From Bacteroides intestinalis (GTDB taxonomy: Bacteria; Bacteroidota; Bacteroidia; Bacteroidales; Bacteroidaceae), in NCBI RefSeq assembly GCF_003464595.1, contig NZ_QRZF01000046.1, forward strand, positions 1 through 5,093: 5,093 nt of DNA, written 5' to 3'. The translations under genes were made by a program, and so were the position numbers. Shown one piece after another: positions 1-5,093 of this stretch; the stretch's first letter is position 1, and each line of letters begins with the position of its first letter. The notes under the pieces were generated by a model that was not told the DNA's origin, did not search any database, and worked only from the letters and a program-made list of their open reading frames with translations.

Positions 1-99
1 TCACATAATATTTAGTTTCTTCAAGGAGTGCTTTGAGGAAGGGAAAGGCTTAGCTTTATAGAAAAGGTTTCAGCCTCAATAACAATGTAATAATCAGTG

Positions 100-299
100 C
101 GTTACTTTTTATTTTAGCCTTCTTATCTTCATTAAAATCTTCTTTTCTCCTTTTTCCATGTCTCCTTTTAGGAACTACTTTTTTCTCTCACATATTCATA
201 CTGATACATTTTCTCATCTCCCACCAAATAGCCTTCCTATGGCCATTATTCCTTGAATGTTAACGGATTTAACGAGATTTTATTACCTATAAAGTAACG
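100..299. repeat. Imperfect 12-base inverted repeat bounding a possible invertible segment
   Basis: The left arm CGTTACTTTTTA (100-111) and the right arm TATAAAGTAACG (288-299) are inverted copies matching at 11 of 12 positions, with 176 bases between them. A second 7-base inverted match lies just beside them (TTTAGCC at 113-119, GGCTAAA at 299-305). The right arm is itself part of a small dyad, TTAC-N7-GTAA (283-297). A separate 8-base dyad flanks it (ATTACCTA at 282-289, TAGGTAAT at 311-318). Position and size fit the invertible promoters that Bacteroides tyrosine recombinases flip in front of surface-protein genes, including BT1927-type S-layer genes. No clear promoter is visible inside the segment in either orientation, and no recombinase gene lies in the window. 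A pair of this quality could occur by chance in AT-rich DNA of this length. Confidence 0.4.
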
Positions 300-360
300 G
301 CTAAATAAGGTAGGTAATGTTAAATGAAATAAGCATTGTTAATTAGACTATTATTATTCT

Positions 361-397
361 TTATTTTTTAAATTTATAAATTTAAAGTTTTTTTATT
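361..397 (+). promoter_or_regulatory. AT-rich leader without Shine-Dalgarno, before the lipoprotein gene
   Basis: The 37 bases before the ATG at 398 contain only two bases other than A or T (the C/G content is essentially nil) and no AGGAGG-like sequence. Such A/T-rich, unstructured leaders are usual for strongly translated genes in Bacteroidetes, where Shine-Dalgarno pairing is little used. This contrasts with the three genes downstream, all of which have AAAGGAG. A TAAATTTA sequence at 377-384 resembles the -7 box at seven of eight positions when allowing the free bases, but it lies too near the start codon to be a likely promoter. Confidence 0.5.
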
Positions 398-3300
398 ATG
401 AACAAAAAATTTCTAAGTGCAATCCTGTTTGGAGCTTTGATGATAGGTTCTACAGGAACGTTCACGTCTTGTAAGGACTACGATGACGACATCAAGGACT
501 TGCAGGGGCAGATTGATGCCAACAAAACTGCGATTGACAAGATCAATGATCTGATCTCTAGCGGTTCTGTTATTACAGGCGTTGATAAAACAGACAAAGG
601 GGTTACTGTTACTCTGAGTAATGGCAACAAATTTGAATTGACTAATGGTACTAATGGTAATAAGGGAGAGGATGGAAAACCTGGCTCTGTTGTCACTATT
701 GGTGAAAATGGCAACTGGTTCATTGACAACGTTGACACTGGCAAACCATCTAGAGGAGCACAAGGCGAACCAGGTGAAAGTGGTAGTGGCAAAGATGCAC
801 CTACTATTTATTATGAACCGGGTATAGCTGGTAGTGAAGATGGCTATTGGGTTAAAGTAACTATTGCTGGTGACAAAACCACAAGAGAAGTTACGGAAAT
901 CTCATGGGTAACCAAAAATGCAATCACTGTAGTTGAAACAGAAAGCCAATACATCATTAGAGGTTTGAAAGATGCTGATGGTAAAGAATATGGTGACCTT
1001 GCTTTGAATAAATACTCAGCATTGTTTGTATCTTCATTGACTTACATTCCTTCTACTATCAGTGACGAACTGGGAGACATTGCATTCTTGCCTGTAATTG
1101 GTACAGATTACAACTCTATAGGAACAAATCCTGTTTATGAATACAACTTAGCCAATAAAGCATTTGCAACAACGCTGGTTGACGGTTGGGCAGACTTCAA
1201 TTATCAGGTAAATCCAGGTTCTGTAAGCCCTGATAATTATACCGTTACTGGATTCACAATGAAAAGTGCATGGTACAAGGCTATGACAAGAGCAGCAGCT
1301 GCTACTACACTGAATATTGGTGAAATCACTCCAAGTAAAACAGGAGCTTTGACTGTAAAAGCTAATGCAAAAGACTTCGCTTTGTATTCTACAGCTGTTA
1401 AATCAGAATGGAAGACTCCAAGTACATATGCTAATATCCCTGCTGGTGTCACTGAACATGACTTCAATAACCCTGCAGGCGTGGTTGAAGAGTCTCCTTA
1501 CAGTGATGATATTTTGGCAGTAAATACTGCATCTCTTCGTGTTTCTAACAAGAATGAAGATGAAGCTAACATCAATGGCAGTTCTGTTGATGCTCCTTAC
1601 GTAGCAGTTGCCAGAATGGTTGTTCCTCAGGAAGAAACATCTATTGCTTTGAATGTTACTAAATCATATATTGTAACTCCAGAAGCAGATAGAGCTGCTG
1701 CTGGTCAAAAAGCATTAGACACTCCTAATCTGAAAGAATTGTCTCAGATGTATACTAAAGCAGAAGCTAATGTACAATCTTATTTAGCAGCTATACCTGT
1801 TCTTTTGGATGTTCCTTTTGCTGGAACTACTAATTTGAATGAATATGTAAAGGGTATCGCTCGTGAATTCATGACATCTACTGGCTTCACATCTAAGAAG
1901 AGCCAATATTTGCTGGACAAAGATTTGAACTTTGATGCTCCTACTTTTGTATTCAGTGTGGAAAAATTCAATTTGGCTGAAGTAGACCAGTCTACCAGAT
2001 ATTTGAAACTGGAAAATGGTGTCGTTTCATTTGATCCGTCAGTAACTGCAGCTATCAATCGCGAACCAGTCGTTAAAGTTCAGATGTATATCGGCTCAAC
2101 TCTGGTCATGACTAAGCTGTTGAAGATGAAGATTATTGATATGGTTCAAACTACATTGAACGTTCCTGCATTTGATTTGGGCGTTAAGACTATGGGATGC
2201 CATGACCTATTTGGCACAAATTCTGGCAGTTGGTGGGGATATCAACCTAATTTTGTTAATCCCAAGCCTTTCGTAATTGACGGTAAATTCTCTATAGACT
2301 TTGATCCTATTTTCAATAAATTGGGCATGAGTAAAGATCAATTTGTACAAACTTATACAGAGAATGGTGATATTAGTGAAGTTAAAGCTACATTAGATGG
2401 GGCTGCTTATGATTTCTGGGGTGCAAATTCTAAGATAGGTGTCGTTGTACCATTCATTAGTGGAAGTGCAACATCTGCAAATAATTATACTTATTATAGT
2501 GTAAGTAAAGATGCTACACCGGGTAAATATACAATTGAACTGAATTTTGTGACAGATATTAAGACGGTTCAGTACAAAAAAGTTGTAGTAACTGCTGCAT
2601 TCGAAGTTAAATTACCGACTATCACTGCACCACGTACCACAATCTACTGGTCTGATGAGAATACTGCAGAATTGAATGTAAATGCTCCTGAAACAGCTTA
2701 TATTCCTGCTGAATGTATCTTTATGTCAGAGTTGAACTCACTGTTCAAGACTACAAATAAAGTTCTTGACTTAACATTCAACCCGAATAAGCCGACTGTA
2801 GGTGACTATGATTGCGTACAGACTAAGTACAGATTTACTGCTGATACTAAGGTTCTGAAAGCCGATGGCTCAAGTGCTGGTGCTGTAACCTTTGATAAGA
2901 CTACTGACGATCGTCTGATTGTTAAGGTAGGTGGTGTGGATGTGGCTAAGATTAGTTCTCCGTCAGCTACAGGTCAGACTATCGAATTGATTGAAAATGC
3001 TACAGTGAAAGCTCTGTTGAGCACTGGTGCATTGAAGATTACTAACCTTAACCTGATTGCAGAAGGCTTGTCTGAAGAAATTTTGGTTAAGAAGTTCGAT
3101 GTAAACTTCTCAAGACCATTAACATTAGCAGAAGCTGCTGTTAAGAGTTTCAAGGATGCTCAAGACATGGGTGATGATCTGAAGTTAACTGATGTCATTG
3201 CTTTGACAGACTGGAGAAATAAAGCTGTTGTAATTGATGGTGCTAAGACTACCAATTTGGAAGAATTCTATGCTGTTCAATACTTCTCACCTGCAATGTT

Positions 3301-3625
3301 TGTTAATACTGGTGGTTTGTTGGATAACAGTAAGATCTATACTAACTTGAAGAAGAATGCCGCAGGTGATTATGCACCGGACAACTCGATTACAACTTTG
3401 GCTCAGGCTATGACAAACAAAGTTATGTTGCCTGATTATACCAAGTTGACAGTTAAGGGTACTACAACTGCTGCTTCTACTACAGATAGTGATTGGGTAT
3501 TGAACTATAAGACTAACATGTCTACTTTGTTGGAAACTTACTACATGTGGGTTCCTGTAACCGTAACTTACAAGTGGGGTACAGTAACTGGATATGTTAA
3601 GATTGCAGTTGATCCGGTTAACTAA
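398..3625 (+). CDS. Large surface lipoprotein, BT1927-type S-layer-like family (PL29-type/DUF4988 N-terminal region)
   Basis: The 1075-residue product starts with a lipoprotein signal peptide: Lys3-Lys4, a hydrophobic core (5-17) and a lipobox ending at Cys25. The acidic stretch after the Cys (KDYDDD, 26-31) resembles the lipoprotein export signals that send Bacteroidetes lipoproteins to the outer face of the outer membrane. Residues 28-53 have heptad spacing suggesting a short coiled coil. Short collagen-like Gly-X-Y runs follow at about 84-97 and 120-131, broken by a small beta-type segment. Automated pipelines often label this arrangement as a PL29-family lyase N-terminal domain (DUF4988); no lyase catalytic domain can be recognised here. 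The remaining 900 residues are Thr/Val/Asn-rich, beta-like, with cysteines only at 601, 773 and 806, and end in a short beta-rich tail (WVPVTVTYKWG). The first 25-30 residues and this tail resemble the phase-variable S-layer proteins of Bacteroides thetaiotaomicron from memory of that family. A structural surface-coat role is likely but not proven. There is no SusC/SusD partner nearby. The start at 398 is fixed by the signal peptide. Confidence 0.8.
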   Translation: MNKKFLSAILFGALMIGSTGTFTSCKDYDDDIKDLQGQIDANKTAIDKINDLISSGSVITGVDKTDKGVTVTLSNGNKFELTNGTNGNKGEDGKPGSVVTIGENGNWFIDNVDTGKPSRGAQGEPGESGSGKDAPTIYYEPGIAGSEDGYWVKVTIAGDKTTREVTEISWVTKNAITVVETESQYIIRGLKDADGKEYGDLALNKYSALFVSSLTYIPSTISDELGDIAFLPVIGTDYNSIGTNPVYEYNLANKAFATTLVDGWADFNYQVNPGSVSPDNYTVTGFTMKSAWYKAMTRAAAATTLNIGEITPSKTGALTVKANAKDFALYSTAVKSEWKTPSTYANIPAGVTEHDFNNPAGVVEESPYSDDILAVNTASLRVSNKNEDEANINGSSVDAPYVAVARMVVPQEETSIALNVTKSYIVTPEADRAAAGQKALDTPNLKELSQMYTKAEANVQSYLAAIPVLLDVPFAGTTNLNEYVKGIAREFMTSTGFTSKKSQYLLDKDLNFDAPTFVFSVEKFNLAEVDQSTRYLKLENGVVSFDPSVTAAINREPVVKVQMYIGSTLVMTKLLKMKIIDMVQTTLNVPAFDLGVKTMGCHDLFGTNSGSWWGYQPNFVNPKPFVIDGKFSIDFDPIFNKLGMSKDQFVQTYTENGDISEVKATLDGAAYDFWGANSKIGVVVPFISGSATSANNYTYYSVSKDATPGKYTIELNFVTDIKTVQYKKVVVTAAFEVKLPTITAPRTTIYWSDENTAELNVNAPETAYIPAECIFMSELNSLFKTTNKVLDLTFNPNKPTVGDYDCVQTKYRFTADTKVLKADGSSAGAVTFDKTTDDRLIVKVGGVDVAKISSPSATGQTIELIENATVKALLSTGALKITNLNLIAEGLSEEILVKKFDVNFSRPLTLAEAAVKSFKDAQDMGDDLKLTDVIALTDWRNKAVVIDGAKTTNLEEFYAVQYFSPAMFVNTGGLLDNSKIYTNLKKNAAGDYAPDNSITTLAQAMTNKVMLPDYTKLTVKGTTTAASTTDSDWVLNYKTNMSTLLETYYMWVPVTVTYKWGTVTGYVKIAVDPVN

Positions 3626-3655
3626 TGATCTGATCTTTTCTTAGCAATTTAAATA

Positions 3656-3682
3656 AAGTGTGCCTTTCGGGGCACACTTCTT
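3656..3682 (+). terminator. First hairpin after the lipoprotein gene
   Basis: A perfect 9-base-pair stem AAGTGTGCC (3656-3664) and GGCACACTT (3671-3679) encloses a 6-base loop TTTCGG. It begins 30 bases after the stop codon. The following bases (CTTATTAAG) have only a poor T tract, so it may act as an mRNA 3'-end stabiliser or a weak terminator rather than a full one. Confidence 0.6.
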
Positions 3683-3694
3683 ATTAAGAAAACA

Positions 3695-3723
3695 ACTACT
3701 CTGTGAAGAATAGTCCTTTTTTT
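3695..3723 (+). terminator. Hairpin with T7 tract, possible second terminator
   Basis: ACTACTCT (3695-3702) can pair with AGAATAGT (3707-3714) at seven of eight positions around a GTGA loop. Two C residues and seven T residues (3717-3723) follow. The stem is A/T-rich and weak, and the T run also takes part in another small dyad (TTTTCAC 3720-3726, GTGAAAA 3731-3737), so the two folds compete. Confidence 0.35.
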
Positions 3724-3752
3724 CACCATCGTGAAAAGTAAAATGTTGTTGT

Positions 3753-3791
3753 GTGAGGCTGTCCCCGGTGGGAGACAGCCTCACTCTTTTT
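3753..3791 (+). terminator. Strong intrinsic terminator
   Basis: GTGAGGCTGTC (3753-3763) pairs perfectly with GACAGCCTCAC (3774-3784), and after one C/A mismatch two more C-G pairs close a GGTG loop. A T-rich tract (TCTTTTTAT, 3785-3793) follows. This is the best terminator for transcripts from the lipoprotein gene and insulates the downstream operon. Palindromes with a GAGGCTGTC core recur in Bacteroides genomes, as I recall; that could be checked by counting copies genome-wide. Confidence 0.8.
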
Positions 3792-3793
3792 AT

Positions 3794-3823
3794 ATGCGCT
3801 ATCTGAAGTAAACGCATTTTTTT
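3794..3823 (+). terminator. Weak short stem with T7 tract
   Basis: ATGCG (3794-3798) and CGCAT (3813-3817) form a 5-base-pair stem around a 14-base loop, followed directly by a T run ending at 3823. The stem is short and the loop long, so termination would be inefficient. It may only be chance next to the strong terminator. Confidence 0.2.
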
Positions 3824-3907
3824 AGTCTTGCTTGCTTATCTAAAGGATTTGCCGAAGGAAATTACTTTTTGTTCAATAGAATAGGGGTAAGTCTGGTTAG
3901 TAAGCAT

Positions 3908-3915
3908 TATCTTTG
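3908..3915 (+). promoter_or_regulatory. Bacteroides-type -7 box for the three-gene operon
   Basis: TATCTTTG matches the Bacteroides -7 consensus TAnnTTTG at all fixed positions. It is 25 bases before the ATG at 3941, so transcription would start around 3920 with a leader of about 20 bases carrying the AAAGGAG site. No good -33 TTTG is seen 19-21 bases upstream (the nearest TTTG is at 3868-3871), so the promoter may be weak or need help from a regulator. Confidence 0.55.
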
Positions 3916-3924
3916 CAATCTAAG

Positions 3925-3931
3925 AAAGGAG
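3925..3931 (+). promoter_or_regulatory. Shine-Dalgarno site that fixes the start of the first small gene
   Basis: AAAGGAG with a 9-base spacer to the ATG at 3941. It supports 3941 over the in-frame ATGs at 3950 and 3959 and over upstream alternatives. Strong sites like this are not typical of Bacteroidetes genes. Confidence 0.7.
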
Positions 3932-3940
3932 ACTAGAAGT

Positions 3941-4204
3941 ATGACAAGTATGCAACGAATGACCGACGAACAACTGCGAATAATCTTCGCCGCCTCGTGT
4001 ATCGAAGCTGCTGCCCGTCGCAAAGGTATATCCGCCACCGAGATGTACCGCCGCATGGCACGTATCGGCATGATAGAGGAGTACATCCTTCCCTATTATG
4101 ACCTACTGCACACTCAAAGCCGTGAGTACATAACCGATACTACCCTCGAAACCTTGCACAACTGGGAAACAGCAGGAAAAACAATGAAAGGAGACAAATT
4201 ATGA
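3941..4204 (+). CDS. DUF3791-family small protein, first gene of the ART-like operon
   Basis: The 87-residue, predicted cytoplasmic protein has no signal peptide or membrane segment. The core, about residues 10-72, fits the DUF3791 pattern: a helix with Cys20-Ile-Glu, a 'KGIS' turn (28-31) leading into a second helix (Glu34-Met-Tyr), a 'IGMIEEYI' segment (42-49), then Tyr53-Asp-Leu-Leu-His57-Thr and the Ser60-x-Glu-Tyr63-Ile motif with Asp66. The function of DUF3791 is not established; proteins of this family are commonly found directly before DUF3990 genes, and a partner or antitoxin role is an inference from that. The start at 3941 is chosen for its AAAGGAG site and for lying just downstream of the -7 box. 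The stop TGA overlaps the next start by four bases (ATGA at 4201-4204), so translation is probably coupled. The C-terminal residues KGDKL are encoded by the Shine-Dalgarno region of the next gene. Confidence 0.75.
   Translation: MTSMQRMTDEQLRIIFAASCIEAAARRKGISATEMYRRMARIGMIEEYILPYYDLLHTQSREYITDTTLETLHNWETAGKTMKGDKL
4187..4193 (+). promoter_or_regulatory. Shine-Dalgarno site of the DUF3990 gene, within the preceding gene
   Basis: AAAGGAG with a 7-base spacer to the ATG at 4201. It lies inside the last codons of the first small gene and is part of a 19-base junction sequence that is repeated before the third gene. Confidence 0.75.
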
Positions 4205-4719
4205 GTATCCTCGTATATCATGGTGCAGCCGACACCGTAAAAAATCCACTGGCATCCTATGGACGTCCTGATCTTGACTTCGGGCAAGGCTTCTACGTTA
4301 CTACCCTCCGTAGCCAGGCCGAACGCTGGGCACAAATCGTCAATTTGCGTCTGTTGCGAGGTACTCCCTGTCTCAACATCTATGAGATAGATATGGAGCG
4401 TATCCGCCAAGCCTATCGCTGCCTTCATTTCGAGACCTATAATCGTGACTGGCTCGACTTCATCGTACACAGCCGCAAGGGACTGAGACCCTGGCAAGAA
4501 TATGATTTCGTGGAAGGAGGTGTAGCAAACGATCGCGTAGTAGATACAGTGGAAAGTTATATAGCGGGAACTATGCCTGCTGAAATAGCTCTTGAACAGT
4601 TGGCGCAACATCAACCCAATAACCAGATGTGCCTGCTCAATCAGCACCTCATCGATGAATGCTTGCACTTCAAAGAATGTCTGCCCTTGAATATTTCACA
4701 GAAAGGAGGCAAGTTATGA
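4201..4719 (+). CDS. DUF3990-family protein, ADP-ribosyltransferase-like fold, putative toxin or effector
   Basis: The 172-residue soluble protein matches the DUF3990 family in length and motifs. It opens with a beta strand ending in Tyr6-His7-Gly8, then Pro16, then the signature DFGQGFYVTT (26-35) followed by Gln39-Ala-x-x-Trp43-Ala. A strand 'LNIYEID' (58-64) follows, then a 'DWLDFI' helix (83-88), the EYDFVEGGVANDR segment (100-112), and a C-terminal region with Asn141-Gln142 and Asn147-Gln148. The His7, Tyr32 and Gln142 layout is like the H-Y-[E/Q] triad of the ADP-ribosyltransferase superfamily, where the conserved residues bind NAD. DUF3990 is related to that superfamily as far as I recall; the catalytic assignment here is inference. 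No substrate is known. It overlaps both neighbours by ATGA, so the three proteins are probably made in fixed proportion. An enzyme acting on a host or phage target, held in check by its neighbours, is the leading idea. An ordinary housekeeping ART-like enzyme cannot be excluded. Confidence 0.75.
   Translation: MSILVYHGAADTVKNPLASYGRPDLDFGQGFYVTTLRSQAERWAQIVNLRLLRGTPCLNIYEIDMERIRQAYRCLHFETYNRDWLDFIVHSRKGLRPWQEYDFVEGGVANDRVVDTVESYIAGTMPAEIALEQLAQHQPNNQMCLLNQHLIDECLHFKECLPLNISQKGGKL
4702..4709 (+). promoter_or_regulatory. Shine-Dalgarno site of the third small gene
   Basis: AAAGGAGG with a 6-base spacer to the ATG at 4716. It decides the start: the reading frame is open back to an ATG at 4659 inside the previous gene, but that ATG has no comparable site and would create a 61-base overlap. 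Confidence 0.75.
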
Positions 4720-4928
4720 TAAGTGACCTCCTCCTCTGGAACAAAATAGGACGTATCATCGTGTTGCTTGGCGAACGCCTCAACGTTTCTTCTGAACGTG
4801 CTCTCGGTATCTTCTACGAGTCTGACACTTGTGAACGGTTGCATGACCCCGATACGGGGCTCTATTTAATGGGCGACTTATATATTGTAAACGACATAAT
4901 TAGGGAACTGCAAGATAAGATGGGATAG
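4716..4928 (+). CDS. Small DUF3791-like protein, third gene of the ART-like operon
   Basis: The 70-residue cytoplasmic protein begins at 4716 by ATGA overlap with the preceding stop. It has an N-terminal amphipathic helix (Leu5 to Leu22), an 'SSERALGIFYES' helix (25-36) and a C-terminal part with Leu42-His-Asp44, Thr47-Gly-Leu-Tyr50 and Asp54-Leu-Tyr56-Ile-Val, ending in a charged helix (IIRELQDK, 61-68). This pattern occurs in small proteins beside DUF3990 genes that are often assigned to DUF3791, although sequence likeness to the first gene is faint (mainly the Tyr-Ile-x-x-Asp part). It may be a divergent paralogue of the first gene or a separate small partner. A role as immunity or antitoxin protein is a guess from position. 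The stop is 39 bases before a strong terminator, so it is the last gene of the operon. Confidence 0.65.
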   Translation: MISDLLLWNKIGRIIVLLGERLNVSSERALGIFYESDTCERLHDPDTGLYLMGDLYIVNDIIRELQDKMG

Positions 4929-4967
4929 GACGATAAAAAGTTTCCTCCCATTTGTTATTAAATAGAC

Positions 4968-5006
4968 AGAGGCGATATTTTATGAATATTGCCTCTTTTT
5001 GTTTTT
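4968..5006 (+). terminator. Strong intrinsic terminator of the three-gene operon
   Basis: AGAGGCGATATT (4968-4979) pairs with AATATTGCCTCT (4985-4996), twelve pairs including one G-T wobble, around the loop TTATG. T-rich sequence (TTTTGTTTTT, 4997-5006) follows. It lies 39 bases past the last stop codon, as expected for the end of the operon. The T tract exists only on the + side, so it should act on + transcripts. Confidence 0.85.
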
Positions 5007-5045
5007 CCCCTAAAAATCTCTTTTTTGACCTCTCTATAAAGAGTG

Positions 5046-5092
5046 TAATTTCATATTCATGTTCATTTTATATATATTGCACGATGAAATTA
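5046..5092. repeat. 9-base inverted repeat with internal NTTCAT repeats
   Basis: TAATTTCAT (5046-5054) and ATGAAATTA (5084-5092) are perfect inverted copies, 29 bases apart. Between and overlapping the left arm, the hexamer NTTCAT occurs three times in a row with only the first base changing (TTTCAT, ATTCAT, GTTCAT, about 5049-5066). The region is very AT-rich and cut by the window end. It could be part of the control region of a gene beyond the window, or chance. Confidence 0.35.
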
Positions 5093-5093
5093 T

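Larger units (their letters stand above)
1..397. other. Gene-free upstream region of the surface lipoprotein gene
   Basis: No open reading frame of useful length with a plausible start is visible on either strand. The stretch at 120-185 is pyrimidine-rich on the + strand; read on the - strand it contains a few AUG codons after purine-rich sequence, but each opens a peptide of fewer than about 20 codons. An imperfect stem (about 20-44, CTTCAAG against CTTTGAGGAAG) might be the end of an upstream transcript, but it has no T run. The inverted repeat at 100-299 is listed separately. No perfect TAnnTTTG -7 box is seen on either strand; the closest + strand match is TAGCTTTA at 51-58, with a TTTG at 32-35 spaced too closely (15 bases). 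Confidence 0.6.
3626..3940. other. Spacer of hairpins and promoter between lipoprotein gene and small operon
   Basis: This 315-base stretch has no convincing gene. It holds, in order, a T-poor hairpin (3656-3679), a hairpin with a T7 run (3695-3723), a short dyad TTTTCAC/GTGAAAA (3720-3737) that shares the T run, a long GC-rich hairpin with a T tract (3753-3791), a weak ATGCG/CGCAT stem with T7 (3794-3823), then a -7 promoter box and ribosome binding site for the next operon. A reading frame open from 3869 with a TTG codon extends into the next gene, but it begins upstream of the probable promoter, so it is not used as the start. Confidence 0.7.

Noticed and set aside
413..792. Two - strand open frames opposite the start of the lipoprotein gene
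   Set aside because: They are shadows of the Gly/Asn-rich and Thr-rich coding sequence on the + strand and have no supporting start signals.
645..827. 60-codon + strand frame inside the lipoprotein gene
   Set aside because: It is an out-of-frame shadow of the collagen-like region.
398..3625. Polysaccharide lyase (PL29) enzyme
   Set aside because: Only the N-terminal stalk-like region resembles proteins carrying that label; no catalytic domain can be recognised, and the body fits a surface-coat protein better.
3869..3940. Upstream extension of the first small gene from a TTG codon
   Set aside because: It would start before the -7 box, adds residues unlike the family, and lacks the AAAGGAG site that precedes 3941.
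4114..4668. 184-codon open frame on the - strand opposite the DUF3990 gene
   Set aside because: It is antisense to a gene with recognisable family motifs, has no Shine-Dalgarno site, and gives no recognisable protein pattern.
4659..4715. Upstream ATG for the third small gene
   Set aside because: The ATG at 4716 has a strong Shine-Dalgarno site and repeats the ATGA overlap of the previous junction; the longer form would overlap the DUF3990 gene by 61 bases.
5024..5053. Possible promoter TTTG (5024-5027) and TAATTTCA (5046-5053)
   Set aside because: The second element matches the -7 consensus poorly, the spacing is short, and no gene start is visible before the window ends.
1..5093. CRISPR array, tRNA, rRNA or insertion sequence
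   Set aside because: No regularly spaced repeats, tRNA-like cloverleaf, rRNA sequence or transposase-like reading frame was seen.

Overview
The window looks like a chromosomal segment from a gut Bacteroides or close relative. The evidence is a large lipoprotein with a signal peptide of the type seen in Bacteroides surface-layer (BT1927-like) proteins, an AT-rich leader without a Shine-Dalgarno sequence in front of it, a TAnnTTTG type -7 box, and a DUF3791/DUF3990 gene cluster of a kind common in this order. Species cannot be assigned from the sequence alone.

Layout. Bases 1-397 hold no convincing gene. They contain an imperfect 12-base inverted repeat about 175 bases apart, in the place where phase-variable Bacteroides surface genes carry an invertible promoter. 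Bases 398-3625 encode a 1075-residue surface lipoprotein with a coiled coil and short collagen-like Gly-X-Y stretches near its N-terminus. Bases 3626-3940 are a spacer with a row of hairpins, several of them terminator-like, followed by a -7 promoter box.

Bases 3941-4928 form a compact operon of three small genes joined by two 4-base ATGA overlaps: a DUF3791-type protein (87 aa), a DUF3990-type protein with ADP-ribosyltransferase-like motifs (172 aa), and a second small DUF3791-like protein (70 aa). A strong intrinsic terminator follows at 4968-5006. The last bases hold a 9-base inverted repeat and three hexamer repeats but no gene.

The two halves look independent. The lipoprotein is probably an abundant, perhaps phase-variable, outer-surface protein. 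The downstream operon has its own promoter and terminator, is richer in G+C in the parts counted, and has strong Shine-Dalgarno sequences before all three genes. It reads as a self-contained accessory module, and the most interesting hypothesis is an ART-fold toxin flanked by two small partner proteins. That function is inferred from motifs and gene order, not demonstrated.
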